Below, piece after piece: positions 8,974-15,987 of a stretch of 64,000 nucleotides of DNA. Origin of the DNA: JABDBE01 sp049585795. Lineage in GTDB: Bacteria; Acidobacteriota; Terriglobia; Terriglobales; Acidobacteriaceae. The stretch is from NCBI GenBank assembly GCA_049585795.1, contig JBAVAQ010000092.1, positions 1 through 64,000 of the forward strand. The letters run 5' to 3'. Below the pieces are notes generated by a model, which saw only the letters and a program-made list of their open reading frames with translations, searched no databases and had not been told where the DNA came from. The translations under genes were made by a program, and so were the position numbers. Numbering within the stretch: the first letter of the stretch is position 1; each line of letters begins with the position of its first letter.

Positions 8974-8995
8974 GTACGCGTTACGTAAAGCGTAC
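8974..8995. promoter_or_regulatory. probable HigA operator, 22-bp dyad
   Basis: GTACGC at 8974-8979 and GCGTAC at 8990-8995 are exact inverted arms around the palindrome TTACGTAA (8981-8988). All share the centre 8984.5, and 20 of 22 positions are symmetric. It lies just upstream of the higB start, where HigA dimers bind in known higBA systems. Binding is inferred, not shown. Confidence 0.7.
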
Positions 8996-9064
8996 AGATT
9001 GAACCAGCGGCATGTAGGGCGGGCACTGCTGTTCCGTCGCGGTTGACTTTGGCTTCCAAATCGA

Positions 9065-9086
9065 CCCGAAAAATATTCTTTTCGGG
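9065..9086. repeat. 8-bp inverted repeat between higBA and the GGDEF gene
   Basis: CCCGAAAA and TTTTCGGG flank a 6-base loop. It is about 110 bases upstream of higB and 60 upstream of the diguanylate cyclase start. It could be a regulator site or mRNA leader hairpin; no evidence favours either. Confidence 0.4.
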
Positions 9087-9145
9087 ACCAACCCACATGA
9101 CTTCCGTAACATTCTCGTAATGCTCTCTGCCCCTAGAATCAATCT

Positions 9146-10879
9146 GTGCGCCTGACCGTCAGCTCGCGGGAGAAGTGTTGGATTTTCGCGTCTGCTCTCG
9201 TCGCTCTCCAGGCCGTCGTCGCCTTTATCGTTCCACGCAGCGACCAACTGACCGCGGTTGGCGATCTTACCCAGTGTTTTCTTCTTTCCTTTGCCGTGCT
9301 CGCCATCCTCGGCAACATCCGGGCCGCCGAACCGCGTTCCCGGCTTTTCTGGGCTCTCCTGGCTTTGGGTTGCGGCATGTGGCTGTGTGTGCAATTCCTC
9401 TGGACTTATGTCGAGGTCTTCTTGCACACCGAAGTCCCCAATCCTTTTATCGGGGACGTGGCTCTGTTTCTGCATCTCGTCCCCTTAATGGGCGCTCTGG
9501 CCATACGGCCTGACCTGGAATGGGACGAACCCGTCGTCCGCATGGGTGCCCTTGATTTCTTGCTGCTGGTCGTCTGGTGGCTGTATCTCTATTTATTCGT
9601 CGTCATCCCCTGGCAGTATGTGTGGCCGCAGCAAGAGCTGTACGGTCGTAGTTTCGACAGCCTCTACTTTCTCGAGCATCTCGTTTTCGTCGCTTTCAGC
9701 GCAGCGGTGTGGTGGCGCAGCAGCGGCGCATGGAAAATTATCTACGCCAACCTGTTGGGTGCGAGCTTGTTGTATGCCTGCAGCTCGATCACAGCCAGCG
9801 TAGCCATTGATCTCGGCAAGTATTACACCGGCAGCGTGTATGACACTCCATTGCTGATCTCCATTCTCTGGTTCGCCGCGTTCGGACTCATCGGGCGTCG
9901 CTTGGCATCCCGAACTCGCGCTTCCAAAACCACTGCTGGCCAAGGCGGGGCTTGGATCTCCGCCCTGGCGATGGTTGCTATTCTCTCCCTGCCGGTGCTG
10001 GCGGGGTGGGCCCTGTATATGAGTAACGCGCCCTCGCGAGTACGGAATTTCCGCGTATTGCTCACTCTCTCCACCATGATGCTCATGAGCGCACTGCTAT
10101 GGATCAAACAGCGCGGCCTCAACAAACGAATCGACCGCACGCATAAGGAATTGCGCGAAGACTCCTACACCGATCTGTTGACCGGGTCCAAGAACCGCCG
10201 CTACCTTACCGCGACCATTGACGCCGACGTACGGCGCGTGGTGCAGGCGTATTCCACCGGCAAGAACTCATTCGGCCAGCGGAATCCTGACCTCGTCTTC
10301 TATCTCATCGACTGCGATTATTTCAAAGAAGTCAACGATCACTACGGACACGAAACCGGCGATCAATTACTGATTGAGATTGCACGCCAAATCAGTTCCG
10401 CCATCCGGCACTCCGACGTCCTGATTCGATGGGGAGGCGACGAGTTCCTGGTGGTCTCGCGTTACACCAACCGCGAGGAAGCGAGTATATTGGCGGACCG
10501 TGTTCTGCAAGCCGTGGGCGCTGAACCTTTACCCCTCAGAGGCGGACAGCGTTTGCGCTGCAGTTGTTCCGTCGGATGGGCGGTCTTCCCGTGGTTCGTC
10601 CGCGAGCCCGAGGCGATTACCTACCGCGAGGTGTTGCGCCTCGCCGACTGCGCTCTCTATGACGCCAAAAAAGCGGGAAAAAACCAGGCGATTGGAATGT
10701 TGCCCACTTGCGAACAATCCTTGCCGTTCATGGGAGTCGTCACTGCCGGGAAAGAAGCCAGGTTGACCGAACAACTCGCCGCCCAAGCCTTAATCACGCC
10801 GGGACCAAAACCCAGCAAAACCGATACCAACCAAGCAATCGCTAACGCCAAAGGCGTTGCCGCAGGGCAAAAAGTCTGA
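9146..10879 (+). CDS. membrane-bound diguanylate cyclase (GGDEF)
   Basis: A 577-residue protein with about eight hydrophobic segments in the first 320 residues, a short coiled linker, and a GGDEF domain from about 345 to 510. The active-site motif is RWGGDEFLV (near 430), and an RxxD inhibitory I-site (RHSD) sits exactly five residues before it, so product inhibition by c-di-GMP is expected. TDLLTGSKNRRY is the usual domain start. The last 60 residues are polar and low-complexity. GTG start. A PilZ-domain gene, a possible c-di-GMP receptor, lies 200 bases beyond the intervening tRNA. Confidence 0.92.
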   Translation: MRLTVSSREKCWIFASALVALQAVVAFIVPRSDQLTAVGDLTQCFLLSFAVLAILGNIRAAEPRSRLFWALLALGCGMWLCVQFLWTYVEVFLHTEVPNPFIGDVALFLHLVPLMGALAIRPDLEWDEPVVRMGALDFLLLVVWWLYLYLFVVIPWQYVWPQQELYGRSFDSLYFLEHLVFVAFSAAVWWRSSGAWKIIYANLLGASLLYACSSITASVAIDLGKYYTGSVYDTPLLISILWFAAFGLIGRRLASRTRASKTTAGQGGAWISALAMVAILSLPVLAGWALYMSNAPSRVRNFRVLLTLSTMMLMSALLWIKQRGLNKRIDRTHKELREDSYTDLLTGSKNRRYLTATIDADVRRVVQAYSTGKNSFGQRNPDLVFYLIDCDYFKEVNDHYGHETGDQLLIEIARQISSAIRHSDVLIRWGGDEFLVVSRYTNREEASILADRVLQAVGAEPLPLRGGQRLRCSCSVGWAVFPWFVREPEAITYREVLRLADCALYDAKKAGKNQAIGMLPTCEQSLPFMGVVTAGKEARLTEQLAAQALITPGPKPSKTDTNQAIANAKGVAAGQKV

Positions 10880-10925
10880 TCGCGATGGTTCAGCACCAGT
10901 GTCCCGCCACTCGAGTTTGCAATGG

Positions 10926-10999
10926 AGGCCCCGGGCGGAGTCGAACCGCCGACCAACGGTTTAGGAAACCGCTGCTCTATCCAACTGAGCTACGGGGCC
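10926..10999 (-). tRNA. tRNA-Arg (anticodon CCT)
   Basis: On the minus strand a 74-base cloverleaf begins GGCCCCGTAGCTCAGTTGGA. Acceptor arms GGCCCCG and CGGGGCC pair perfectly, the anticodon stem is GCGGT/ACCGT with loop TTCCTAA, and the T arm contains GGTTCGACTCC. CCA is not encoded. It reads AGG codons. Confidence 0.95.
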
Positions 11000-11080
11000 G
11001 TGCAAGCTAGCCCCATTATGCCACGTCAGTTTGCCCAAGCAGCAGCCAGACAATTTGACGTTCTAGCGACGCTGGCAAAA

Positions 11081-11410
11081 CTATGACGGCTCCAGCTTTT
11101 CGCAAAACGCCTGGATGCGTTCGCTTTGCTCCGGCAGCGCCCCGATGAATTCGAACCCGTGCAGAAAGCCCATGCGATGCCTTACCACAGATCGCATAAC
11201 AAAAACCTCGGGAGCATCGGGAATCGAGAATTCCAGAGTGACCATTTCTCCCGCGTTCAACTCACTGGTGATGACCGCGCCCAATCCGGCCTCGGCAATC
11301 TCGAAGCACCGGCCATGTATGCGGACGTATCCGTCCGACCCTAGAACCTTCACAATCACCGGTATCTCCGTACGATACCGGGCGAACCGTCGTGTGGCAG
11401 ACTTGTGCAT
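11081..11410 (-). CDS. PilZ-domain protein
   Basis: A 109-residue single-domain PilZ-like protein: RRFARYRTEIPVIVKV matches the start with its Arg-rich loop, and CFEIAEAGLGAVI occupies the place of the D/NxSxxG motif. The motif is degenerate (Glu-Ile-Ala-Glu-Ala-Gly), so c-di-GMP binding may be weakened or lost. The C-terminal part, VRHRMGFLHGFEF, fits the barrel end. It is a plausible effector of c-di-GMP made by the nearby GGDEF enzyme, though this is inference. Confidence 0.75.
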   Translation of the reverse strand: MHKSATRRFARYRTEIPVIVKVLGSDGYVRIHGRCFEIAEAGLGAVITSELNAGEMVTLEFSIPDAPEVFVMRSVVRHRMGFLHGFEFIGALPEQSERIQAFCEKLEPS

Positions 11411-11625
11411 TGCTCGAGCCTTAAACCATCAGGATCAAATCTTTTTCCCGCACTTCTGGTCAAATCCGATTACGTAGAATAATAGATTGTGCGCAACTCT
11501 GACAGTAACTTTAGGACGACTGGTCCGACCGTCCGCCCGCTTTTCAACACCTAAAGCGACTTGCCACTTGTATTTTTACCGATCCGAAAGCATACTGTGC
11601 TCACCGATTCAGAAGGGAGAGGCGC

Positions 11626-11796
11626 ATGAACATCAAAACCTTCCGCCGCTTGTGGGCGGATGACCAAGGCCAGGACATAGCCGAGTACGCGGTCATGCTT
11701 GCGGTGATTCTCGTACTCGTTGTGGGGACGATCCGATTGATTGGTGGAAGTTCCAATAACGTATTTTCGTCCGTGGCCAGTTCCATCGGCCAGTAG
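11626..11796 (+). CDS. Flp/Fap-type pilin precursor
   Basis: A 56-residue protein with a short basic leader (MNIKTFRRLWADDQG), the processing-site pattern G-QDIAEY with Glu at position +5, and a single hydrophobic helix (AVMLAVILVLVVGTIRLI), exactly the architecture of Flp pilins cut by a TadV-type peptidase. An AAGGGAG site lies upstream of ATG 11626. No tad/cpa assembly genes are in the window, so it is an orphan here. The PilZ gene next door fits a surface-pilus theme. Confidence 0.82.
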   Translation: MNIKTFRRLWADDQGQDIAEYAVMLAVILVLVVGTIRLIGGSSNNVFSSVASSIGQ

Positions 11797-11967
11797 CTGC
11801 TGCCCACGCGCAGCCCGCGTCGCGCAGAGCCAGACCGATTAAGTCTGGCTTGATTTTTCTGCGACCGTCAAGCCAATCCCCGGCGACTGCGTCCGCCCGA
11901 GACTCCCCTGGCCCTCCCCAACCGACCCTCCCCACAAGTAACCTTCGACATCCGCCTTTCCTCTGGT

Positions 11968-12483
11968 ATGATCTTTCGAACACTTGATCTGGCCAGATGG
12001 ACTTTGACCATGTTCATGCCGCATCCCAATCTCAGCGACGAAGTGAACGGCAACATTGTCCGCTCAGAAATCGAGGGCGGAGTCTCGCTCGGCGACCTGC
12101 CGCCGTCTACTGTGCTTGAGATCCAAACCCAACATCATCGATACACCGCAGTATTCCTGGGGGAAAGCCAGGCGCTGATTTCCGGGCATCCCGAATTCTG
12201 CCCGGAGCCGGTGCTGGTCGCGATTGCGGGTTCGACCTGGGGAGGCTCCATGCTCAAGCTGCGCTACATCGGTCGCGGTATGCACCTGGAGTTCTGCCAT
12301 CCCGAATATCGCACGCCGATCATCACCTCGCGCATTCAGGAAGTCCGCGAGCGCATCGACCTTGGATTCGAAGAATCTTCCAGCACAAACGATAGTCCCG
12401 AGAGTTCGCCCCAGCCGATGCCCGAGCAATCCGTACCCGCGCTCAGCGTGCTGAAGCGGGGAACCTTCATAAAACCCTCCTGA
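11968..12483 (+). CDS. uncharacterised protein with a flagellar-brake/PilZ-like small-domain character
   Basis: A 171-residue soluble protein without signal peptide. The core (about 30-130) is beta-rich: VLEIQTQHHRYTAVFLGE, then VLVAIAGSTWGGSMLKL, then IGRGMHLEFCHPEY and TSRIQEVRERI. This last part ends much like proteins that present a threshold value or an RxxR-type linker. The C-terminus is Ser/Pro-rich and disordered. ATG codons at 12010 and 12016 are alternative starts. No family is recognised with confidence; any c-di-GMP link is drawn only from neighbours. Confidence 0.6.
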   Translation: MIFRTLDLARWTLTMFMPHPNLSDEVNGNIVRSEIEGGVSLGDLPPSTVLEIQTQHHRYTAVFLGESQALISGHPEFCPEPVLVAIAGSTWGGSMLKLRYIGRGMHLEFCHPEYRTPIITSRIQEVRERIDLGFEESSSTNDSPESSPQPMPEQSVPALSVLKRGTFIKPS

Positions 12484-12646
12484 ATCTAGCCGATTTTCGC
12501 CAAAACCCGCTTCCTGGCGAAATCTTGTCAAGCCCCCTGAGGCCTCCTTTTTCTCGCAACTGACACATTCCATGACGAAAATAAAGTTGAAAACCATGTC
12601 ATAGTTACCCCTGCAATCTGCTAGTCTGGAAATAGAGCAGAATTCA

Positions 12647-12669
12647 GGCGCGGGTCACCCGCGCCTTTT
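12647..12669 (+). terminator. rho-independent terminator
   Basis: GGCGCGGG and CCCGCGCC form an 8-bp perfect stem around loop TCA, followed by TTTT. It lies 164 bases after the gene ending at 12483. It may end that transcript, or a short unrecognised RNA in between. Confidence 0.65.
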
Positions 12670-12739
12670 CTGTTTTGCGCGTAAGCAGCTCTGAATCTGT
12701 TCTAACCCAACTCAAAATCATTACAAGGAGAAAAGATCC

Positions 12740-12764
12740 GGCGCAGCCGATCTGCTGCTGCGCC
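12740..12764 (+). promoter_or_regulatory. leader hairpin between a Shine-Dalgarno-like site and the nuclease-like gene
   Basis: GGCGCAGC and GCTGCGCC pair perfectly across a 9-base loop. AAGGAG at 12725-12730 lies upstream of this hairpin, about 50 bases from ATG 12779, and no site is seen next to the start. Folding the hairpin would shorten the distance from the site to the start; a translational control role is speculative. Confidence 0.35.
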
Positions 12765-12778
12765 ATCTTGTATTGCCC

Positions 12779-13276
12779 ATGAAAAAACAATCCGTAGGTC
12801 GTCTTCGTCGCCCGCCGCTAGGCCTGTCCAAAGAAGCCGGCAATTGCACCCGTAAACGTCAAGGGGAGTTATCCGAGATGGCCTTCGCCGTCAAGGCTGT
12901 GGAGCTCGGTTTCGGAATCTCCCAACCCGTCGGCGACAGCCGCCGCTACGACTTCATCCTCGATTCCGGTCAACATCTCTGGCGCATCCAGGTCAAATCC
13001 ACCGGTGGCGTTCACGATCGTGGATACATTATCAACGCGTACTGGGCATCCAAGGGCCACGTCCCCTACACCGCCGACCAGATCGACTTCCTCGTAGCCC
13101 ACGTCATCTCCCACGACGCCTGGTACATCATCCCCGTGGAGGCCTTCGTCCCGCGCACCTGCCTTCCGCTCTATCCCGCGAAGGACAGCAAACGCGTAGG
13201 CCGCTACGAGAAATATCGCGAAGCCTGGAGCCTGCTGACCAATCCCAAACCAGTCCCAGCCAAAACCCGACGCTAA
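12779..13276 (+). CDS. PD-(D/E)XK nuclease-like protein
   Basis: A 165-residue protein with a PD-(D/E)XK core: GELSEMAFAVKAVELGF supplies the conserved Glu, GDSRRYDFILD the catalytic Asp, and WRIQVKST the Q-V-K triad end. FLVAHVISHDAWYIIPVEAF follows, as in the PF11645 group that contains homing-type endonucleases of group I introns. No intron or partner methylase is visible. A TTG six bases earlier is the other possible start. It stands alone beside a block of repeats and unknown genes, which suggests an accessory origin; its target is unknown. Confidence 0.78.
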   Translation: MKKQSVGRLRRPPLGLSKEAGNCTRKRQGELSEMAFAVKAVELGFGISQPVGDSRRYDFILDSGQHLWRIQVKSTGGVHDRGYIINAYWASKGHVPYTADQIDFLVAHVISHDAWYIIPVEAFVPRTCLPLYPAKDSKRVGRYEKYREAWSLLTNPKPVPAKTRR

Positions 13277-13778
13277 CCAAAGCAGGGACAACCACGGAAT
13301 GCAATCGTTTCAATCCGTTGTTTCCTCCCCAACACTGTCATCCGAACGGCTCTGTCATCCCGAGCGAAGTCGAGGGACATTGTGTCTGTTCAGCGCCGGA
13401 TAAGCAGGAACGAAACGACTACTCCGACACCGTCGGCAAACACAAGTCTTTCGACTACAGGAACGGACTCGCACGCGAGTCCGTTCCCTCCGCTCAAGAT
13501 GACAGGGAGAAAAGAGAGATGGAAAAACCGCCGCCGTTGCGGTTGACGTGGATTTTTCAGGCCATACCAACAATCTGTCATCCCGAGCGGAGCGTGATCG
13601 TCCGAAGGACGCTCAGGCGCAGCCGAGGGACCCTGCGTCTGCCCGCACCCGGCAACAAACTGGCAGCGAGTTCTCCGCACGAAACCCGCCCAGGTGCCCC
13701 TGCAAAACCAACGGGCTTACGAAACAGGTTACTTCAGTGACGTGGCCCCACCTGAGCTTGCCGCGTAGGTTAAACTAT
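13277..13778. repeat. 502-base intergenic block of REP-like elements
   Basis: Two partial copies of a repeat beginning CTGTCATCCCGAGCG occur (near 13352 and 13577), each followed by a version of 'AAGTCGAGGGAC' or 'AGCCGAGGGACC' and a CTGCGTCTG or TGTGTCTG tail. A perfect 13-bp hairpin lies between them. Open frames that cross the block are repeat translations and are not annotated. This pattern is common in extragenic DNA of related genomes. Confidence 0.7.
13460..13487. repeat. 13-bp perfect hairpin within the repeat block
   Basis: GGAACGGACTCGC and GCGAGTCCGTTCC flank two bases (AC). The tight loop and perfect arms are typical of REP or ERIC-like palindromes rather than of a terminator, as no T-tract follows. 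Confidence 0.7.
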
Positions 13779-14000
13779 ATGAGTAGCAAGGACACGCGTT
13801 CCAGAAAAGGTTCTGCCATGGCGACATCTGCCCAGAAGCCAAAATCCGCGATGGCGACTCTTACCGAGAGCTTCGAGAATCTGGTTGAATCCCAGCGCAA
13901 GAAGCTCAGCAAAGAGGAATTCAAGAAGGCCGAAGAAAATTTCGAGCGGATCGTCAATAAAGCCCGCGCTTCTCGCGCACGGCGTCGCGAAACCGCATGA
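13779..14000 (+). CDS. small basic uncharacterised protein
   Basis: A 73-residue protein with a basic Ser/Lys-rich N-terminus (MSSKDTRSRKGS), a likely amphipathic helix (LTESFENLVESQRKKLSKEEFKKAEENFERI with breaks) and an Arg-rich tail (RASRARRRETA). Charge pattern fits a nucleic-acid or protein-binding helical protein. ATG 13779 is chosen; another ATG follows at 13818. Its last 47 bases overlap the end of a convergent gene, so the two transcripts would be antisense to each other. Function unknown. Confidence 0.55.
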   Translation: MSSKDTRSRKGSAMATSAQKPKSAMATLTESFENLVESQRKKLSKEEFKKAEENFERIVNKARASRARRRETA

Positions 14001-14175
14001 TCCACTCCTGCAGTTCTTCTTTTGTGATGCCCGGTTTGTAGCCCTTAACCGCCGATACGAAATCGTCCTCCCCGAGATTCTCGACGATAAGTCCTAGCTT
14101 GTCAGCGAATTCCCTGCGACGCCTCTCTGCCTCGCGCTGCTCGTCGGTCTTGGGAGGTTTAGAGGGTTTTGTCAT
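13954..14175 (-). CDS. small uncharacterised protein, last gene of the four-gene unknown operon
   Basis: A 73-residue charged protein: a Lys/Pro-rich start (MTKPSKPPKTDEQREAERR), then FADKLGLIVENLGEDDFVSAV and GITKEELQEWIMRFRDAVREK. It looks like a compact helical domain. It follows the 234-residue gene by 57 bases on the same strand. The frame can extend to a TTG at 14217, but ATG 14175 is preferred. Its 3' end overlaps the convergent gene at 13779-14000 by 47 bases. Confidence 0.55.
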   Translation of the reverse strand: MTKPSKPPKTDEQREAERRRREFADKLGLIVENLGEDDFVSAVKGYKPGITKEELQEWIMRFRDAVREKRGLY

Positions 14176-14232
14176 TGATTTTCTGCCCGGCCAGTGTCCC
14201 CTCGGCCTCGTCAACAATCGCGAAAAACCAGG

Positions 14233-14937
14233 CTACCCGCCAGCTCTCGGATTCTGGAGGATTCGGCCGACGCTGACGGTAGTGGCCCGCCTTGGTCGGG
14301 CTTGTCGCTTTCCGCGTTTCTTTCGTTTTGGCGGCATCTCAAAGCCAAAAATCACGTAGTACTCTCCACTGGTTCCGTCCCTGCCGTGAGAAATCCATCG
14401 CAAACGAAACAACAGCTCGCTTCCGAACGGCGTGGCAAGGGACCTTGCGGCCGTTTGCAGGCGAACAGTCACGCGGTCTACGGATTGTAGCTTCGCGCCG
14501 TCTCCCTTTATCGCGAGCTCGCACTCGTCGATAATGTTTCCGTAGTGAAGGATAAACTTCGGCCACGCGTCCGGCTCCGTGAATAGTCGGGTGGGGAGGT
14601 TATTCTCGGTGAGAAAGCGCTTCAGCTCACGCCTGAATCTGTCCAGTTTGATAGTTTCCTGAATCTTCTCTCGAAGTTCTGGCGGCAGCGGTTGCTTATT
14701 GACTAACAAGCTGTGGGCTTGGTCAAACCGCTCCAGAATCCGCTGAGCGCCGACGCGGTCCATCTTTGTGTGGAGAGCGAAGGAACAGTGGAAGTCCAGT
14801 GCATAATAGTTCTTCAGTTCGCCTGCCTGCTCAATCACCTTTCGTATTTCGGCCAGGATGTACACCACCCGGCGCTCGGTGGTGATGTCTTGGGCGAGCT
14901 CCTGATGTAGCTTCCTGACGATCGAGTTGCCGCTCAT
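14233..14937 (-). CDS. uncharacterised 234-residue protein of the unknown operon
   Basis: A soluble, mostly helical protein with no signal peptide: TTERRVVYILAEIRKVIEQ, YYALDFHCSFALHTKMD, then a charged helix (LPPELREKIQETIKLDRF) and FLTENNLPTRLF. The segment ALDFHCSFALHTKM resembles a short active or binding loop (Asp, His, Cys, His), but no known motif is matched. The last 35 residues are strongly basic (PPKRKKRGKRQARPRR), suggesting nucleic-acid or acidic-surface binding. GGGAG precedes the ATG. It is 21 bases after the small membrane gene. Confidence 0.62.
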   Translation of the reverse strand: MSGNSIVRKLHQELAQDITTERRVVYILAEIRKVIEQAGELKNYYALDFHCSFALHTKMDRVGAQRILERFDQAHSLLVNKQPLPPELREKIQETIKLDRFRRELKRFLTENNLPTRLFTEPDAWPKFILHYGNIIDECELAIKGDGAKLQSVDRVTVRLQTAARSLATPFGSELLFRLRWISHGRDGTSGEYYVIFGFEMPPKRKKRGKRQARPRRATTVSVGRILQNPRAGG

Positions 14938-14958
14938 TGGGTCAATCTCCCAGGGTCG

Positions 14959-15150
14959 TCATTTGACGGAGTGATTTCGTTCCTTGGCCTCCAATTCAAG
15001 AACCGTCTTCCCATGCGAGAACACCGCACGCACGTCGCCTTTCGTCCGTAGTGCGTACCATACGAGCCCTCCGACGACTAAGAGAAAAATCGCGAAGTAA
15101 ACGCCAAGAGCGCCGGGCATGATTGACAGTGTGAGGAATGAGGTGCTCAT
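14959..15150 (-). CDS. 63-residue single-pass membrane protein
   Basis: One clear transmembrane helix (GVYFAIFLLVVGGLVWYAL, about residues 15-34) is followed by a basic, polar cytoplasmic tail (TKGDVRAVFSHGK...). The ATG overlaps the TGA of the preceding gene as ATGA, so translation is coupled. It probably anchors one of the neighbouring soluble proteins at the membrane; function unknown. Confidence 0.65.
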   Translation of the reverse strand: MSTSFLTLSIMPGALGVYFAIFLLVVGGLVWYALRTKGDVRAVFSHGKTVLELEAKERNHSVK

Positions 15151-15674
15151 TTTTTATGCTCCTCACCGATGCGCCGGATGCGCCTCACGGGCTCACGTGG
15201 TCCCCAGGCCGCCGCCTTTACCGCTGTGGCCACGTCTTTTGCCTCCGCCAACTTGTCCTTGATCTTCTTGGTAGTTTTAACCGCTTCTTCGCTCAGCGTC
15301 GCAAGCAGCTCTGGCACTTTCTGGATGGCGGAAAGTCGCAGCTTCCGGGGCCCGTCGTTGAAAAGCCACTGTTCGACATCGTCGCGATCGGGCCAATTAT
15401 GGTTGCCGGAAACTGTCCTGAGAGCGATTCCCCACTTCCCAGTAACCTTCGCATAGCCGATATCCTCGCGGTAGTAGTCGAGTTCATCGCCCTCCCAACT
15501 GCTTATTTCGACCCAAACTGAGATACCCAAATTAAGCTTCTTGAGGGCCGCGTCGATTTCGGAGATAGATTTACCGAGTTCGTCGGAAATGGCATTCAGG
15601 TCGGAAGCTACCTCGGAGAGTTGCAGGTAAGATGATTGGGCTCTCTCGGCAAGAGAGTCGCCGTCGGTGGACAT
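15147..15674 (-). CDS. uncharacterised coiled-coil protein, first gene of the unknown operon
   Basis: A 175-residue protein. The N-terminal part (SLAERAQSSYLQLSEVASDL onward to about 45) is a likely coiled coil; the middle (LGISVWVEI, then IGYAKVTGKWGIALRTVSG) is a beta-rich domain; the C-terminal third (LSEEAVKTTKKIKDKLAEAK) is again helical and basic. GGAGG seven bases upstream fixes ATG 15674. It opens a run of four same-strand genes with gaps of -4, 21 and 57 bases. No family is recognised. Confidence 0.65.
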   Translation of the reverse strand: MSTDGDSLAERAQSSYLQLSEVASDLNAISDELGKSISEIDAALKKLNLGISVWVEISSWEGDELDYYREDIGYAKVTGKWGIALRTVSGNHNWPDRDDVEQWLFNDGPRKLRLSAIQKVPELLATLSEEAVKTTKKIKDKLAEAKDVATAVKAAAWGPREPVRRIRRIGEEHKK

Positions 15675-15987
15675 AGCGAAACCTCCAAAACCAGATAAGT
15701 TTTGATTACCCGCCCGACAGGCGCGGGAGCTTCGTCTCGGCACCTCCGGCTTCCACCGGTACTGTTCGTGCAGCGACGATACACCCTCACAATATCACCT
15801 AGGATTTCCTGACACAACTCAAAAAGGGCCAGCCCTTTCGGGCCTTCTTTTGCGAAAGCTAGCTCAGTCGTCATTTAGGATGAAATGCACTCACGCCTCC
15901 CACCTTTCCGCAAAGTGCGCGGAAGGGTGGGGCACTCCGCTTGATGTGTGATTTAGATTTGCAAGCTGAGCCTGCCGGGGCCGTCGT
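15675..15987. other. 313-base intergenic region
   Basis: It presumably holds the promoter of the unknown operon. One short hairpin, AAAGGG-CCAG-CCCTTT at 15823-15838, precedes a GGGCCTTCTTTT stretch and might be a weak plus-strand terminator. An open minus frame at 15608-15874 was not judged to be a gene. Confidence 0.4.

Noticed and set aside
13318..13740. 140-codon open plus frame across the repeat block
   Set aside because: Its sequence translates the extragenic repeats (RSVIVRRTLRRSRGTLRLP and similar), which is typical of spurious calls.
15608..15874. 88-codon open minus frame upstream of the unknown operon
   Set aside because: It overlaps the well-supported start of the 175-residue gene in another frame and contains a hairpin and Cys/Arg-rich junk-like sequence.
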